Made by a program: the position numbers and the translations under genes. This document shows, piece after piece, positions 35,325-43,718 of a DNA stretch of 64,000 nt. Source of the DNA: Hyphomicrobiales bacterium (GTDB lineage Bacteria; Pseudomonadota; Alphaproteobacteria; Rhizobiales; Rhizobiaceae); contig UCIT01000047.1 of NCBI GenBank assembly GCA_900472625.1, positions 1 to 64,000 on the forward strand, written 5' to 3'. The notes beneath the pieces are model-generated. The model did not search any database, was not told the origin of the DNA, and was given only the letters and a program-made list of their open reading frames with translations. Every line of letters begins with the position of its first letter. Position 1 is the first letter of the stretch.

Positions 35325-35513
35325 CTAGGCGCGCCCTTCCCTCGCCTGTAGCATCATCAGCGTAAGGTCATCCACCTCACGGTTCTCGGGAACATTGCTT
35401 ACCTGAGGGGGTGACTGGCGGTATTCTGGATTGCCGCCTTGAGCGAACAGCCGGTTCGAAGATTTGGTTTCGACGGTAGTCGATTGAGTGCTGCCACTAT
35501 TATTACGGGACAT
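35325..35513 (-). CDS. Small protein at the end of the motor-like operon
   Basis: 62 residues from the ATG at 35513, which has GGAG 7 bases upstream. Polar and probably disordered (GSTQSTTVETKSSNRLFAQG), with a short C-terminal helix (VDDLTLMMLQAREGRA). It lies 84 bp after the OmpA-domain gene on the same strand and may be part of that operon. Function unknown. Confidence 0.5.
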   Translation of the reverse strand: MSRNNSGSTQSTTVETKSSNRLFAQGGNPEYRQSPPQVSNVPENREVDDLTLMMLQAREGRA

Positions 35514-35596
35514 TTTCAAGCTCCGGCTTGGCGCGACGTGAAATCTCGACGTGAAATGAGGCTGCGTCCGATTTGTTCCCACTCGAAGGAGTTTGA

Positions 35597-36538
35597 TTAG
35601 GGCTGGAGCGATTCCGCCCGTCTGCGTATCCGAATTTCAATGCGTCGACGCTCCTGGACATCCCCTGCCTGCCCCGCGGTGAGCTTGTCCCCCGGGACGA
35701 CAAGCTGGGCCGCCGACATCGGCAACACCGTGACGTCCTTGAGGTTTGCATTGGCCTTCAAGATATTCGCGACCGCGATTGCCCGGGCAAGCCCAAGTCC
35801 GGCGTTATCCGCCGGCTGGAGAGCGTCGACCGGAAGCCGGCCATCGATAACCCCGATCGACGCGTCGTCGAGGTTGGAGAAGCTCCTAGCGACACGTTGC
35901 TCGTCAGTGTGACCGATCACCTCGACGACGTCGACCTTGTAGCGCTCGAGGTTGTCGGCAATCTGTTCAGCGATAGAAGTCTCGAGTTTGCCCTCGAACT
36001 CAGGTGTCAGCGCCGCGCTACCCGACGTGAAGTAGTAGCCTCCCGCTTCAGACAGATTGATGATGGGAGGCCACTCGTGCGGTTGGATGTTGCCCTTGAG
36101 CATCTCCTCAAGTTTCCCCGGTGCTCGGTCGAGAGAGACGTTGTTTATGGCGAGAACCTTCGCCACGGCCGCGAGCTTATCAAGGTCCGCTGGGCTCGCG
36201 TCATTCATCTTGAGCCTGTCTATGATCTGGCGAGCGGACACCAGTTCGCGCCATTCGCTCTCGAACTTGGCGCGGTCAGTAGGCGTCATATGCGAGCCAA
36301 GCTTCGACTGCGCCTCGACAAGCTGTGCCGACAACTCCTTGTTCTGTGTTTCCAGTTGCACCAGCCGCTGTTCGGCGGCCATGCGCTGCTTGCGCTCGGC
36401 GGTGATCATCGCCGCAGCTACCAACAGGAGGCAAAAAACGAGCAGGAGCATGGATTCGGCCATTGTTAGGCCGAGGATAAGGCCGCGGTTATATCCCTTG
36501 TGTTCCAGCTTTGGGCTCGCGTCTGCTCGATTCACCAT
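35597..36538 (-). CDS. MotB/ZorB-like membrane protein with OmpA peptidoglycan-binding domain
   Basis: 313 residues. One N-terminal helix (about 19-45: GLILGLTMAESMLLLVFCLL) carries an acidic residue, Glu28, near its start, where MotB, ExbD and ZorB have an essential Asp. A coiled coil (about 47-85) and helical linker follow. The C-terminal OmpA-like domain (about 205-308) has VDVVEVIGHTDEQRV, LGLARAIAVANIL and ERRRIEIRIRRRAE. It would anchor to peptidoglycan as a stator subunit. It overlaps the MotA-like gene upstream by 7 bases. The family is clear; the system is not known. Confidence 0.82.
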   Translation of the reverse strand: MVNRADASPKLEHKGYNRGLILGLTMAESMLLLVFCLLLVAAAMITAERKQRMAAEQRLVQLETQNKELSAQLVEAQSKLGSHMTPTDRAKFESEWRELVSARQIIDRLKMNDASPADLDKLAAVAKVLAINNVSLDRAPGKLEEMLKGNIQPHEWPPIINLSEAGGYYFTSGSAALTPEFEGKLETSIAEQIADNLERYKVDVVEVIGHTDEQRVARSFSNLDDASIGVIDGRLPVDALQPADNAGLGLARAIAVANILKANANLKDVTVLPMSAAQLVVPGDKLTAGQAGDVQERRRIEIRIRRRAESLQP

Positions 36539-37677
36539 CTAAACAGCCGCCGTTTCGGTTCAGCGCCCGAACCCGTTGGCCCGGACCCGACATCCTCCAA
36601 TGGGCCGCTCGCAGCGACTGCCGTCGTTTGATCGCTCACAGCGGGTCCAATGCTATCTGTATCCGCTGGAGAAAAGGTACGCGGCTCGCTTTGGCGTTCC
36701 AAAGCTTCCGCAATGCGATCCAGTTTGCTATCTATGCTGTTGAGCGGCTTGAGTGCCTCGTCGACTCTGGTGGCCTGCGAACGGGTCTCAGTGACCACCT
36801 CCTCCATCCTGCGCAAATGTGCGTCGGTCATGTCCTTGATTGCGTCGACTGCAGGGGTGAGCTCCAACCGGATCACGTCCTCCGGTTTCCCGATTTCACC
36901 AAGGCGCGCACTGACGCCCTCAACGGCCACACCAAACTTGTCGATGATCGTGGAGAGCTTGTCGCTCGTTTCGGTGAGCTTCCTTGTCGCTTCCGCTGCC
37001 TGATCGGTGACGGACCTGTTGTGGCCCTCGATTATGGACGAAAGTTCGGTTGCGGCAACCTGGATCGGGATGATTGCTTCCTTCGAGATCGCCTCGATCA
37101 CCTTGCGGATTTCCTCGCCGTTCTTCTCCGCCTGGCGACCGATCTCTTCAAAGCCTTCCGTCAGCATCTGGTTGCTGACGCGACGGTAGTTCGAGAACTC
37201 GCGCGCCGAAGTATCGAGCTCGGTGCGCACACGCCTCGTCATCTCCGCAAGCTCGTGGCGGGCGCTGCGTTCGATGTCGAGCGGGTCGCGGCGCATCTGG
37301 TTAAAGAGGATGCGCAAGGTCACACCGGCGATCGTCGACGTCACCGCGATTCCGAAGTTGCGCACAATCGTCTCGATCGAGGTTTCTCCGGCGAACAGGT
37401 AGAGGGATACGCCAAGGCTGGAGAGCGTAAAGAGGAACCCCATGTAATAGAGGTTATCGCCCGCTTGTTCGTTGTGGAGACGAAAGCCCGCAAGCGCTAT
37501 CGAGGCCAGGAAGTAGATGGCCATCAGCACCAGTGGAACAGCAGTCACGACAAGAGTTGACCAAGCGGCCAGTTTAGCCGACCAGATGAACGCCATGCCT
37601 CCTATCGTCACGGCTGCGAATAGCACGATCGGAGCCCAGTCTCGAAATTCGGTCTTTCCGGTATCGCTTGTCGCCAT
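36532..37677 (-). CDS. MotA/ZorA-like membrane protein with long cytoplasmic coiled-coil tail
   Basis: 381 residues from the ATG at 37677, which overlaps the preceding stop (TAATG) and has GGAGGGG upstream. Four helices are visible (about 14-32, 39-62, 72-93, 99-120); the fourth, FGIAVTSTIAGVTLRILFNQ, resembles the pore-lining helix of ExbB/MotA-type channels. The remaining 250 residues are an amphipathic coiled coil (VIEAISKEAIIPIQVAATEL, then EATRKLTETSDKLSTIIDKF). This helix bundle plus long tail is the layout of ZorA. The proton-channel role is inferred from the OmpA/MotB-like partner. Confidence 0.65.
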   Translation of the reverse strand: MATSDTGKTEFRDWAPIVLFAAVTIGGMAFIWSAKLAAWSTLVVTAVPLVLMAIYFLASIALAGFRLHNEQAGDNLYYMGFLFTLSSLGVSLYLFAGETSIETIVRNFGIAVTSTIAGVTLRILFNQMRRDPLDIERSARHELAEMTRRVRTELDTSAREFSNYRRVSNQMLTEGFEEIGRQAEKNGEEIRKVIEAISKEAIIPIQVAATELSSIIEGHNRSVTDQAAEATRKLTETSDKLSTIIDKFGVAVEGVSARLGEIGKPEDVIRLELTPAVDAIKDMTDAHLRRMEEVVTETRSQATRVDEALKPLNSIDSKLDRIAEALERQSEPRTFSPADTDSIGPAVSDQTTAVAASGPLEDVGSGPTGSGAEPKRRLFRW

Positions 37678-38507
37678 TACTGCACCCCCTCCAAGCGGGT
37701 GAAGCCTGCGAATTCTCCGTTGTTTTTCTCCACCCATGATTTCCAGAACGTGGCGAGGTCCTCCATCTCAAACTTCTGACCCGGCCGCTGGAAAGCAAGG
37801 ATTTTTACCTGCACTCCATCCAGGGATGTCCGGTACTTCTCCCTCGCCGGGCTGGCTTCAAATTTCGTGACCGAAACCCCGTCACGGTAGCTGGAGAAAT
37901 CAGCCGTATGCTCGACCATATCCGAGGCTATGTACAAGGTCTTATCTATTCCAGCAGGCAAAGGCTGAAAGGCCTGGAGGTTTATTCGTTGGATGCCCGC
38001 CATAATCGGAGAGTGCTCACCGGAAGCGCCGGAGCCGATCTTGCCCGCGATGTCGTCCAGGGGCTTTTGGAAACCCTTCTCCCAACGTTGCTGTACGAGC
38101 TTGGGATTGCTCGTCCACTCGTTGGCGAGGTCGCCGCTGCCAGGATTGCAACCATGAAACGTCCGCTCAAGCTTACCCTCCTCGGCAGTGAGAGCGAAAA
38201 CGTCGATCGCGCCATTAACCGGTACGCTTGAAACAAGTCGCTGGAACTGGTTCTTGAGATCGATTGATGTCGCTTCGGAGATCGGATCGGTCACATCCAG
38301 CAGGATGGCCGTCTCGCTCGTCGGTCCCGTCGTTGGGCATAGAGACGCCTTGTCCAGCGCGATCGTCGACATCGCTTGGTATTTGAGCCAGCCGAATGCC
38401 CCGACCATTCCAAGGGCCACTGCCGAAAGTGCGATCGTTCCGATCACAGCGCCCGTCGAGAAGCCGCCTTTTCTTGACCGATTGCTACGCCGCCTGTTCC
38501 GAGCCAA
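37677..38507 (-). CDS. Membrane-anchored vWA-like protein
   Basis: 276 residues from a TTG start with GGAGG 6 bases upstream. A basic N-terminus (RRRSNRSRKGG) and one helix (about 18-40) anchor the protein. The rest resembles a von Willebrand A fold: ETAILLDVTDPISEATSIDL has a MIDAS-like D-x-T in place of D-x-S, and TLYIASDMVEHTADFS the later metal-loop Asp. Such domains mediate protein contacts. It overlaps the coiled-coil gene before it by 23 bases and the MotA-like gene after it by one base. Confidence 0.65.
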   Translation of the reverse strand: MARNRRRSNRSRKGGFSTGAVIGTIALSAVALGMVGAFGWLKYQAMSTIALDKASLCPTTGPTSETAILLDVTDPISEATSIDLKNQFQRLVSSVPVNGAIDVFALTAEEGKLERTFHGCNPGSGDLANEWTSNPKLVQQRWEKGFQKPLDDIAGKIGSGASGEHSPIMAGIQRINLQAFQPLPAGIDKTLYIASDMVEHTADFSSYRDGVSVTKFEASPAREKYRTSLDGVQVKILAFQRPGQKFEMEDLATFWKSWVEKNNGEFAGFTRLEGVQ

Positions 38508-39933
38508 CGCCTGCCTCCGGGAATAGATTGTCTAGTTTGTGATATTGAGCGACGGCGGCTTCGAAGGCGGACCCGATCTTGCTGACTTGATCGCTGAGTT
38601 CGGCCTGCGCAATCTGAATTCGATCGGTCAAAACGCGATCGTCCCAGTCTTCGCTGGTCTTCAAAACCGGGGTGATCCGCTCGAGCTTGTACGCGATCGC
38701 GAAATATTGGGGCTCGGCGTCCGTTCTCGCAGTACGGTTGGCCTCTCGATATGCTGTGAGGACCGAATTCGCGGTCCGTTCGAGATGACTTTGGTATTCC
38801 GCGAAAAGCCCCATTGTCCGTGTCCGGTGGGCGATAATGGCTGCAGACTCCTGACGGCGGGAGCTCAGGTCCCTGACGATTTCCTCGATCTTGCCGTTGT
38901 GCTCGTCACGGATTTCGCGAAGGTTGTCGATCAAATCGAGCTTCCCGGAAATGTAGTTGTGCCGTGCCTCGTCCAAACGGCGCTGGACCCCTGCAAAGCC
39001 GGGATACGGGTCGGTCAACATACATCCGTCGATGAACGCCAAAATCGAGAAGAAAATCCCGATGGCGAAAAGCATCCAGGAATTCAGTTCCACTAATCCG
39101 AGCGGATTTTCCCGAATCCGGCGAATGACCTCAGCCCCTGCCCCCTCGAGTATGGTCGCCGACACTTCGCGGTAGTGAGCCAAAGCGAGATTCACCGCAA
39201 GAGCGACAGCAACGTAGGCAGCCAGGCCGAGCAAGCCGAATAGCTTCATCAGCCAGGATCGGTGGACGAGGTTTCGAACGCAGAAGATGGCGAACAACAG
39301 CGCTGCGCCGATATTGAGGACAGCGAATACGACGGCCTCTGTAATGCCACCGATAATACCTTGCTCACTGCCTTTGGCGAGGAAGTTGCCGTTCATAACG
39401 ATTTCGACGAGGACGAGGACAACAAGCAGGGCGATTTTGACACTTGTTGCGCCCGCGCTAGGAACCTTCGCCGCGCGATCGAGCCGATGCTGTCGCTTGA
39501 ATGACGTCATCTCGTCTTCGGCGATCTTGAGGTCGCGGCGCAGGCCATGCAGTTCGTCGACCCCACTGGCAATTTCGGCTTTGAAATCGGAAAGACTGGA
39601 CGCGTTTGCCTGACGGATCAGTCCAAACTGCCCCTCGAAATCCAGGTTCCGCAACCTGCCATCGAATGTCTGAAACTGATCCTCGAGAACTTGGTAAGCA
39701 GACGCCTTCTCCTGCTCGATACGACCCACAATCCTCTGCTCGACCTCATCCAAGGACTGTGCAGAAGTTGCCGGGCGGTTGACCCGTCCATTCCCCTCGC
39801 CCTTCTCACGGACGTTCAACGTCTGGATAAGCTTGTCCGTGTCGAGCTGTGGGAAAATCTCCGTCGAGGCGCGGAAGTCATGACTGGATTCGCGAACGCC
39901 GGACCAGAGTTTGTTCAGAGCTTCAAACGGCAA
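38485..39933 (-). CDS. Coiled-coil multi-helix membrane protein, first gene of motor-like operon
   Basis: 482 residues from a TTG at 39933 with AGGA a few bases upstream. The N-terminal 165 residues are soluble and coiled coil (VEQRIVGRIEQEKASAYQVL). Helices follow at about 168-190, 200-222, 230-252 and 285-310 (VKIALLVVLVLVEIVMNGNF; LFAIFCVRNL; MKLFGLLGLAAYVAVALAVN; MLFAIGIFFSILAFIDGCML). A second coiled coil (about 325-475) has ARHNYISGKLDLIDNLREIR. No known domain was recognised. It overlaps the vWA-like gene and is part of the same operon. Confidence 0.7.
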   Translation of the reverse strand: MPFEALNKLWSGVRESSHDFRASTEIFPQLDTDKLIQTLNVREKGEGNGRVNRPATSAQSLDEVEQRIVGRIEQEKASAYQVLEDQFQTFDGRLRNLDFEGQFGLIRQANASSLSDFKAEIASGVDELHGLRRDLKIAEDEMTSFKRQHRLDRAAKVPSAGATSVKIALLVVLVLVEIVMNGNFLAKGSEQGIIGGITEAVVFAVLNIGAALLFAIFCVRNLVHRSWLMKLFGLLGLAAYVAVALAVNLALAHYREVSATILEGAGAEVIRRIRENPLGLVELNSWMLFAIGIFFSILAFIDGCMLTDPYPGFAGVQRRLDEARHNYISGKLDLIDNLREIRDEHNGKIEEIVRDLSSRRQESAAIIAHRTRTMGLFAEYQSHLERTANSVLTAYREANRTARTDAEPQYFAIAYKLERITPVLKTSEDWDDRVLTDRIQIAQAELSDQVSKIGSAFEAAVAQYHKLDNLFPEAGVGSEQAA

Positions 39934-40290
39934 AGCGTCCTCGTCGGAAACATGGTTGCTATTTTATTACATTGAAGGCGTATCTTAGAGGCTGTAATCG
40001 GTCCAGTGGCATTGGCGTTTCCATGGCCTAATCGATGAGCACGGTTAATCTGTGTCACGGCCTGGTCGATGAGTTCACCAGACTTCGATGCGACTGCACT
40101 TTGGTCGCACGGTCGCGTTGGCGATATCGTCGCTGACCTTGTCTTCGGATACATACGGCGGGCTTTTTCGTGGGTACCTCGAAGGCAGTAGCTTCCTTGA
40201 TGAAACTTTATAGGGCAGCTGGGAGTATTACGATTGCCGAACCCTAACGTCCGCATCCTGTTGCCGACGTTCGGCCTGATGACGAGGAGA
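39934..40290. other. Intergenic stretch upstream of the motor-like operon
   Basis: About 350 bases. It should carry the promoter for the minus-strand operon. Two near-copies of CGATGAG/GGTCGATGAG spaced about 35 bases (40031-40073) were seen. No convincing gene. Confidence 0.4.
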
Positions 40291-40637
40291 GCGCATCAGC
40301 TCTCCTCTTTCTTCGTGATAGCGGACTGCGAATTTAAACCGGTCCACCCGTTAGAAGCCTCCCCCAACCTCGGCGTCGCCACACTCTTCTACTTCGTCTT
40401 GCGATTGCTATCGTGGTGCTTGCGGTGCGGCCGGCTCTTGGTGTGGGTTCGGTTTAGGTCGCGATCGGGTACGGTGCCGTGCTTGGGCTTGCCGCATACG
40501 GCACCTACGGCATGACGAACCTTGCCACGCTAAAAGGATGGCCCGTCAGCCTGAGCATTGTTGATATGGTTTGGGGAACCGTCCTAACCAGCGATGCAAG
40601 CGCCTGCGGATATGCCGCCGCCCGGGCCATCGCCTAG
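40291..40637 (+). pseudogene. DUF2177-family membrane protein gene remnant
   Basis: The plus strand encodes the C-terminal half of a DUF2177 protein: VVLAVRPALGVGSV, an in-frame TAG (40455-40457), then IGYGAVLGLAAYGTYGMTNL, KGWPVSLSIVDMVWGTVLTS and a TAG at 40635. The preceding part of the family (PNLGVATLFYFV) lies in another frame, so there is a frameshift near 40395. The N-terminus is missing or unrecognisable. Two lesions mean it is not functional. The start of the remnant is approximate. Confidence 0.7.
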
Positions 40638-40696
40638 CAACAAAACTTGGGTGAACCCGCATTGACGATAAACGAGACCTTCACCATCTATTCTGC

Positions 40697-41326
40697 ATGC
40701 CCAAAAAAGAGAAGAACGACGTCGAACTCATCCGGGGATGGACGCTGCCCGCGTCCGCGACGTTAGGGTCCGCGGTGCGCGCCAAGGGAATTCTCCAGGA
40801 AATCCAATCGCGCCTCCCCCCTACTTCAAAGAAATCCATCTCGTTGGATGGCGTTGAGCTTATATTGGCTATGTCGGCTAGCGAAAAGACTGCTTTCAAC
40901 GCTGCGGCATCGATCATCTCGAGTACCGTTGCCGAGGCCGAGACCCTTCCGGTAATTCCGCGCGAAATCCAGGACATACTCACCATAAAGCCGACCGAGA
41001 GGCACCGATGGCTTGCAGACGGCCGTCTTCCAAGCGCGGGGACGCGAACCGTTCGATTGAACGGTCGCGCTCGGAAAATTACGTTCCACGTCTTCGATCC
41101 CAAGATCGTTGAAGACTTGCTTGACCGCGGAGTGGTAGATGAGTGGCGCGCCGAAGACGCCGAGGCCAAAGCAGAGAAACGTCGTAAGACAGCCTACGAG
41201 GCGAAGTTGAAAAAGTCCCTCAAGAAGCGTGCCAAGACAACGAAAGCAAAACGAGAGGAGCCAGATGACGCGGCGTCACAGCTAAGAGGCTGGGACGAAT
41301 TCGACATCGATGGCCTGCTTCGCTGA
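40697..41326 (+). CDS. Hypothetical protein with a possible DNA-binding segment and a basic tail
   Basis: 209 residues. Residues about 95-145 (EIQDILTIKPTERHRWLADG, then LPSAGTRTVRLNGRARKITF) read like a MerR/excisionase-type helix-turn-helix and wing. A Lys/Arg-rich helical tail follows (AEKRRKTAYEAKLKKSLKKR). No ribosome site is obvious before the ATG at 40697. It is not in an operon; it is separate from the motor-like operon and in the opposite direction. It overlaps a small membrane-protein frame at its 3' end. DNA binding is only a suggestion. Confidence 0.6.
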   Translation: MPKKEKNDVELIRGWTLPASATLGSAVRAKGILQEIQSRLPPTSKKSISLDGVELILAMSASEKTAFNAAASIISSTVAEAETLPVIPREIQDILTIKPTERHRWLADGRLPSAGTRTVRLNGRARKITFHVFDPKIVEDLLDRGVVDEWRAEDAEAKAEKRRKTAYEAKLKKSLKKRAKTTKAKREEPDDAASQLRGWDEFDIDGLLR

Positions 41327-41535
41327 GCGCGACAGCCAACTCTTCTCGCGCGACGCCATTTCATGAGATATCCGAAGCCTGGTCCGATCAGAACCCCGGC
41401 AATCATCCACTCCTTCAGCGTCAATGGACTGTCGTCGGGATCGTGTCCAGTTAGATAGAGAAAAAGGAAAAATGCTGCGACGCCGACGGTTGTTAGCGCC
41501 AATGCAACAAGCAGATTTCTGCAAGACCCCTGCAT
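41194..41535 (-). CDS. Small membrane protein, uncertain C-terminus
   Basis: 113 codons. The first 66 residues are convincing: two helices (LLVALALTTVGVAAFFLFLY and EWMIAGVLIGPGFGYLMKW) flanking a short acidic loop. The remaining 47 codons lie antisense to the 3' end of the gene at 40697 and have poor protein character. The functional part may stop near 41330, or the tail arose by a frameshift. Function unknown. Confidence 0.45.
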   Translation of the reverse strand: MQGSCRNLLVALALTTVGVAAFFLFLYLTGHDPDDSPLTLKEWMIAGVLIGPGFGYLMKWRRARRVGCRAQRSRPSMSNSSQPLSCDAASSGSSRFAFVVLARFLRDFFNFAS

Positions 41536-41737
41536 GGGCGTCCTCTTGAAAATCGAGGCTTGAGCATGGCAGTGAATTTCCCCAGGGTGTCTATGTGCAG
41601 GTCCCGCACTTCGTCCATGCGATTATTTACTATCGGTCGAGTTGCGGCCGCCAGCCATATAGCCGCCTATGTTCTTCGAGATCGTGATCGTCGGATCCAA
41701 TTCGACCCGACGTAGCTTTGAAATCCTTATGATCTGG

Positions 41738-42637
41738 TCACGCCTTCGGTAGATGTGCTGCCCTCACCAAATTAGCTTTGATGCGTGCGGTCTCCATCCC
41801 GAGTTCTATAAATGTCTTGGCATGCTTTGCCAAAGCGACATTGTCGTCCCAGAGATTTCTCCAGATAGCGGTCTTCAGCGACAGGTCCTTGTCCACGATG
41901 GTCGTCGAGAAGGATTCAAAGGTCACATAGTCCTCCCATCCGATGGCAACGAGAGCATCGAAGATGCCCGCAAAGTCGATGTTCCCAGTTCCCAGATATC
42001 CTCTGTGGCTTTCGCCGATGTGGACGTAGCCGATCTTGTCCCCTGCGTTGCGGATGGCCAGCCCGACGTCGGCTTCCTCGATATTCATATGGAAGGTGTC
42101 GAGGTGCAGGAAGACATTCGACGCGCCTGTATCCTTGATGTAGGCGAGGCCCTGGGCCGCTGTGTTGAGCATGTTGCTCTCGAAGCGGTTGACGATCTCG
42201 AGGTTCAGTGTGACGCCCGCCGCCTTGGCGCGGTCAGCAACCTTCGACAGCGTGGTCACGCTCGTGTCCCAGTCTTTGCGCGAGAGCGCGTGCTCCTGCT
42301 TGCCGTGTCCGGAACTAAGGATGCCTGCGAGCTTCGTGCCGCCCAGATCGCGGACCAAGGCTACCGCACGATCGAGAATCGCTTCCCCATTTGCAACAAC
42401 AGACGGGTCTTGGCTCGATATATCGCCTTCTGTCGGCAAGCCCATGCTCACAGCCACGTCAAGTCCCAGCTCCCGGACACGAGACGCAAGCCACTTCACG
42501 TCGACCTGCTCTGGATCTAGGTAGGAGAACTCGACAAGCTTGAAGCCTAGCTCATGCGAACGCGTGAGGGTCCTTTCCAGCTCGTCTTTTGATGAGCCGG
42601 CACTCCATACAAACGAGTGAACGCCGATTTTGGACAT
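41738..42637 (-). CDS. Sugar phosphate isomerase/epimerase (TIM barrel, D-tagatose 3-epimerase type)
   Basis: 299 residues of the xylose-isomerase-like/AP-endonuclease-2 superfamily. Metal ligands can be placed: Glu in TLNLEIVNRFESN, Asp/His in VFLHLDTFHMNIEEAD, His in IGYVHIGESHRGYLGTG and Glu in YVTFESFS. This set matches ketose 3-epimerases. AGGAA lies upstream of the ATG. It is the last gene of the six-gene minus-strand sugar operon, behind a terminator-like hairpin. It would interconvert ketoses or ketose phosphates for the kinases and aldolase encoded here; the sugar is not known. Confidence 0.85.
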   Translation of the reverse strand: MSKIGVHSFVWSAGSSKDELERTLTRSHELGFKLVEFSYLDPEQVDVKWLASRVRELGLDVAVSMGLPTEGDISSQDPSVVANGEAILDRAVALVRDLGGTKLAGILSSGHGKQEHALSRKDWDTSVTTLSKVADRAKAAGVTLNLEIVNRFESNMLNTAAQGLAYIKDTGASNVFLHLDTFHMNIEEADVGLAIRNAGDKIGYVHIGESHRGYLGTGNIDFAGIFDALVAIGWEDYVTFESFSTTIVDKDLSLKTAIWRNLWDDNVALAKHAKTFIELGMETARIKANLVRAAHLPKA

Positions 42638-42669
42638 GGCAATAATTCCTGATGAATCTTGGAAAAACA

Positions 42670-42698
42670 GCCCGCCGGGCTCGAAAGCTCCGGCGGGC
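42670..42698 (-). terminator. Intra-operon terminator after the sugar-binding-protein gene
   Basis: On the minus strand, GCCCGCCGG pairs with CCGGCGGGC (9-bp perfect stem, 11-base loop) followed by TGTTTTTCC. A Rho-independent terminator here would lower read-through into the epimerase gene and protect the binding-protein mRNA. Confidence 0.8.
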
Positions 42699-42714
42699 CG
42701 CCCGGGAGGAGACC

Positions 42715-43653
42715 TTAGCGAGCTGCGGTCCAGCCCTTGTAGTCCTTGATGTTGTCTGCCGTGATCAGCTGAGGATCGAGAAGGACGGTATCCTGCGCAG
42801 GCTTCTTGCCGTTCAGGACGTCGACTGCCATCTTCAGTGAGTCACCGGCCATCGTGTACGGATCCTGCGAAGCAGAAGCCTTGATCATCGAGCTGCCGCT
42901 CGCGAGCGACTTTTCGATATCCGGCGCGCCGTCGACGGCCGTGAAGAAGAATTCGTTTCTGTTCAGCTGTTTTGCGGCGAGTTCGGCACCGATGGCGGTC
43001 GGATCGTTGATCGCGAACACCGCGTCGATCTTGTCGAAGCGCGTCAGCAGGCCTTGCATAACGGCAAGACCACCATCGCGGGATCCCTGCGCATTCTGGT
43101 CGTCAGACAGAATCTTGATATCCGGGCTTTTCGTGAGGACATTCTTGCAACCCTGGACGCGATCGATGATCGACGACGATGCCGGACCATTGATAATTAC
43201 GACGTCACCTTTGCCCTTGAGCTGGTCGACGATGTATTTGCAGGCTTCTTCACCTGCCTTGATGTTGTTCGTCATCACGGTCACATCGGCACCCGGCGCG
43301 GATACGTCGAACGCGGCAACGATGACGCCAGCCGCCTGCGCCTTCTTCACCGCAGGTGCGATCGCCTTGGCGTCTACAGCGTTCAACATGATAATGTCGA
43401 CGCCAGCCGCAACGAAGCTGTCCATCTGCGAGACCTGCTTGTTGAGGTCATAATCGGCGGAAACCGACGTCACCTGGACGTTTGGATTGATCTCCTTTGC
43501 GCGGTCCTCAATGCCCTTGATCGTGGCGACAAAGAACGGGTTTCCGAGCAGGCCGACCGAGATACCGATCTTCTGCAGGTCTTTGGCAGAAGCGGGCATT
43601 GCGATCGCAGCCGCTACTGCGGTGCCCATGAGCAGTTTAGAAAACAGACGCAT
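42715..43653 (-). CDS. Sugar ABC transporter substrate-binding protein (RbsB-like)
   Basis: 312 residues from the ATG at 43653, which has GGAGGAAAGT directly before it. The signal peptide (LLMGTAVAAAIAMPASA) is followed by a type I periplasmic-binding fold: KIGISVGLLGNPFFVATIKG, VTSVSADYDLNKQVSQMDSF and DAVFAINDPTAIGAELAAKQ. This is the cluster B / ribose-type family. It delivers a sugar to the permease and ATPase encoded just upstream in the operon. Ligand unknown. Confidence 0.92.
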   Translation of the reverse strand: MRLFSKLLMGTAVAAAIAMPASAKDLQKIGISVGLLGNPFFVATIKGIEDRAKEINPNVQVTSVSADYDLNKQVSQMDSFVAAGVDIIMLNAVDAKAIAPAVKKAQAAGVIVAAFDVSAPGADVTVMTNNIKAGEEACKYIVDQLKGKGDVVIINGPASSSIIDRVQGCKNVLTKSPDIKILSDDQNAQGSRDGGLAVMQGLLTRFDKIDAVFAINDPTAIGAELAAKQLNRNEFFFTAVDGAPDIEKSLASGSSMIKASASQDPYTMAGDSLKMAVDVLNGKKPAQDTVLLDPQLITADNIKDYKGWTAAR

Positions 43654-43718
43654 ACTTTCCTCCATAATGGCGCTCCCCGCGCCCGTGATCCGGTAGACCC
43701 GGTTTCCAAAACCGCACA

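Noticed and set aside
40681..41169. 162-codon minus-strand frame
   Set aside because: It is antisense to the 209-residue gene, which has better protein character and a basic-tail pattern.
42670..42698. Possible riboswitch or small RNA between binding-protein and epimerase genes
   Set aside because: Only a single terminator-type hairpin with a T-run is present; no further conserved structure was seen.
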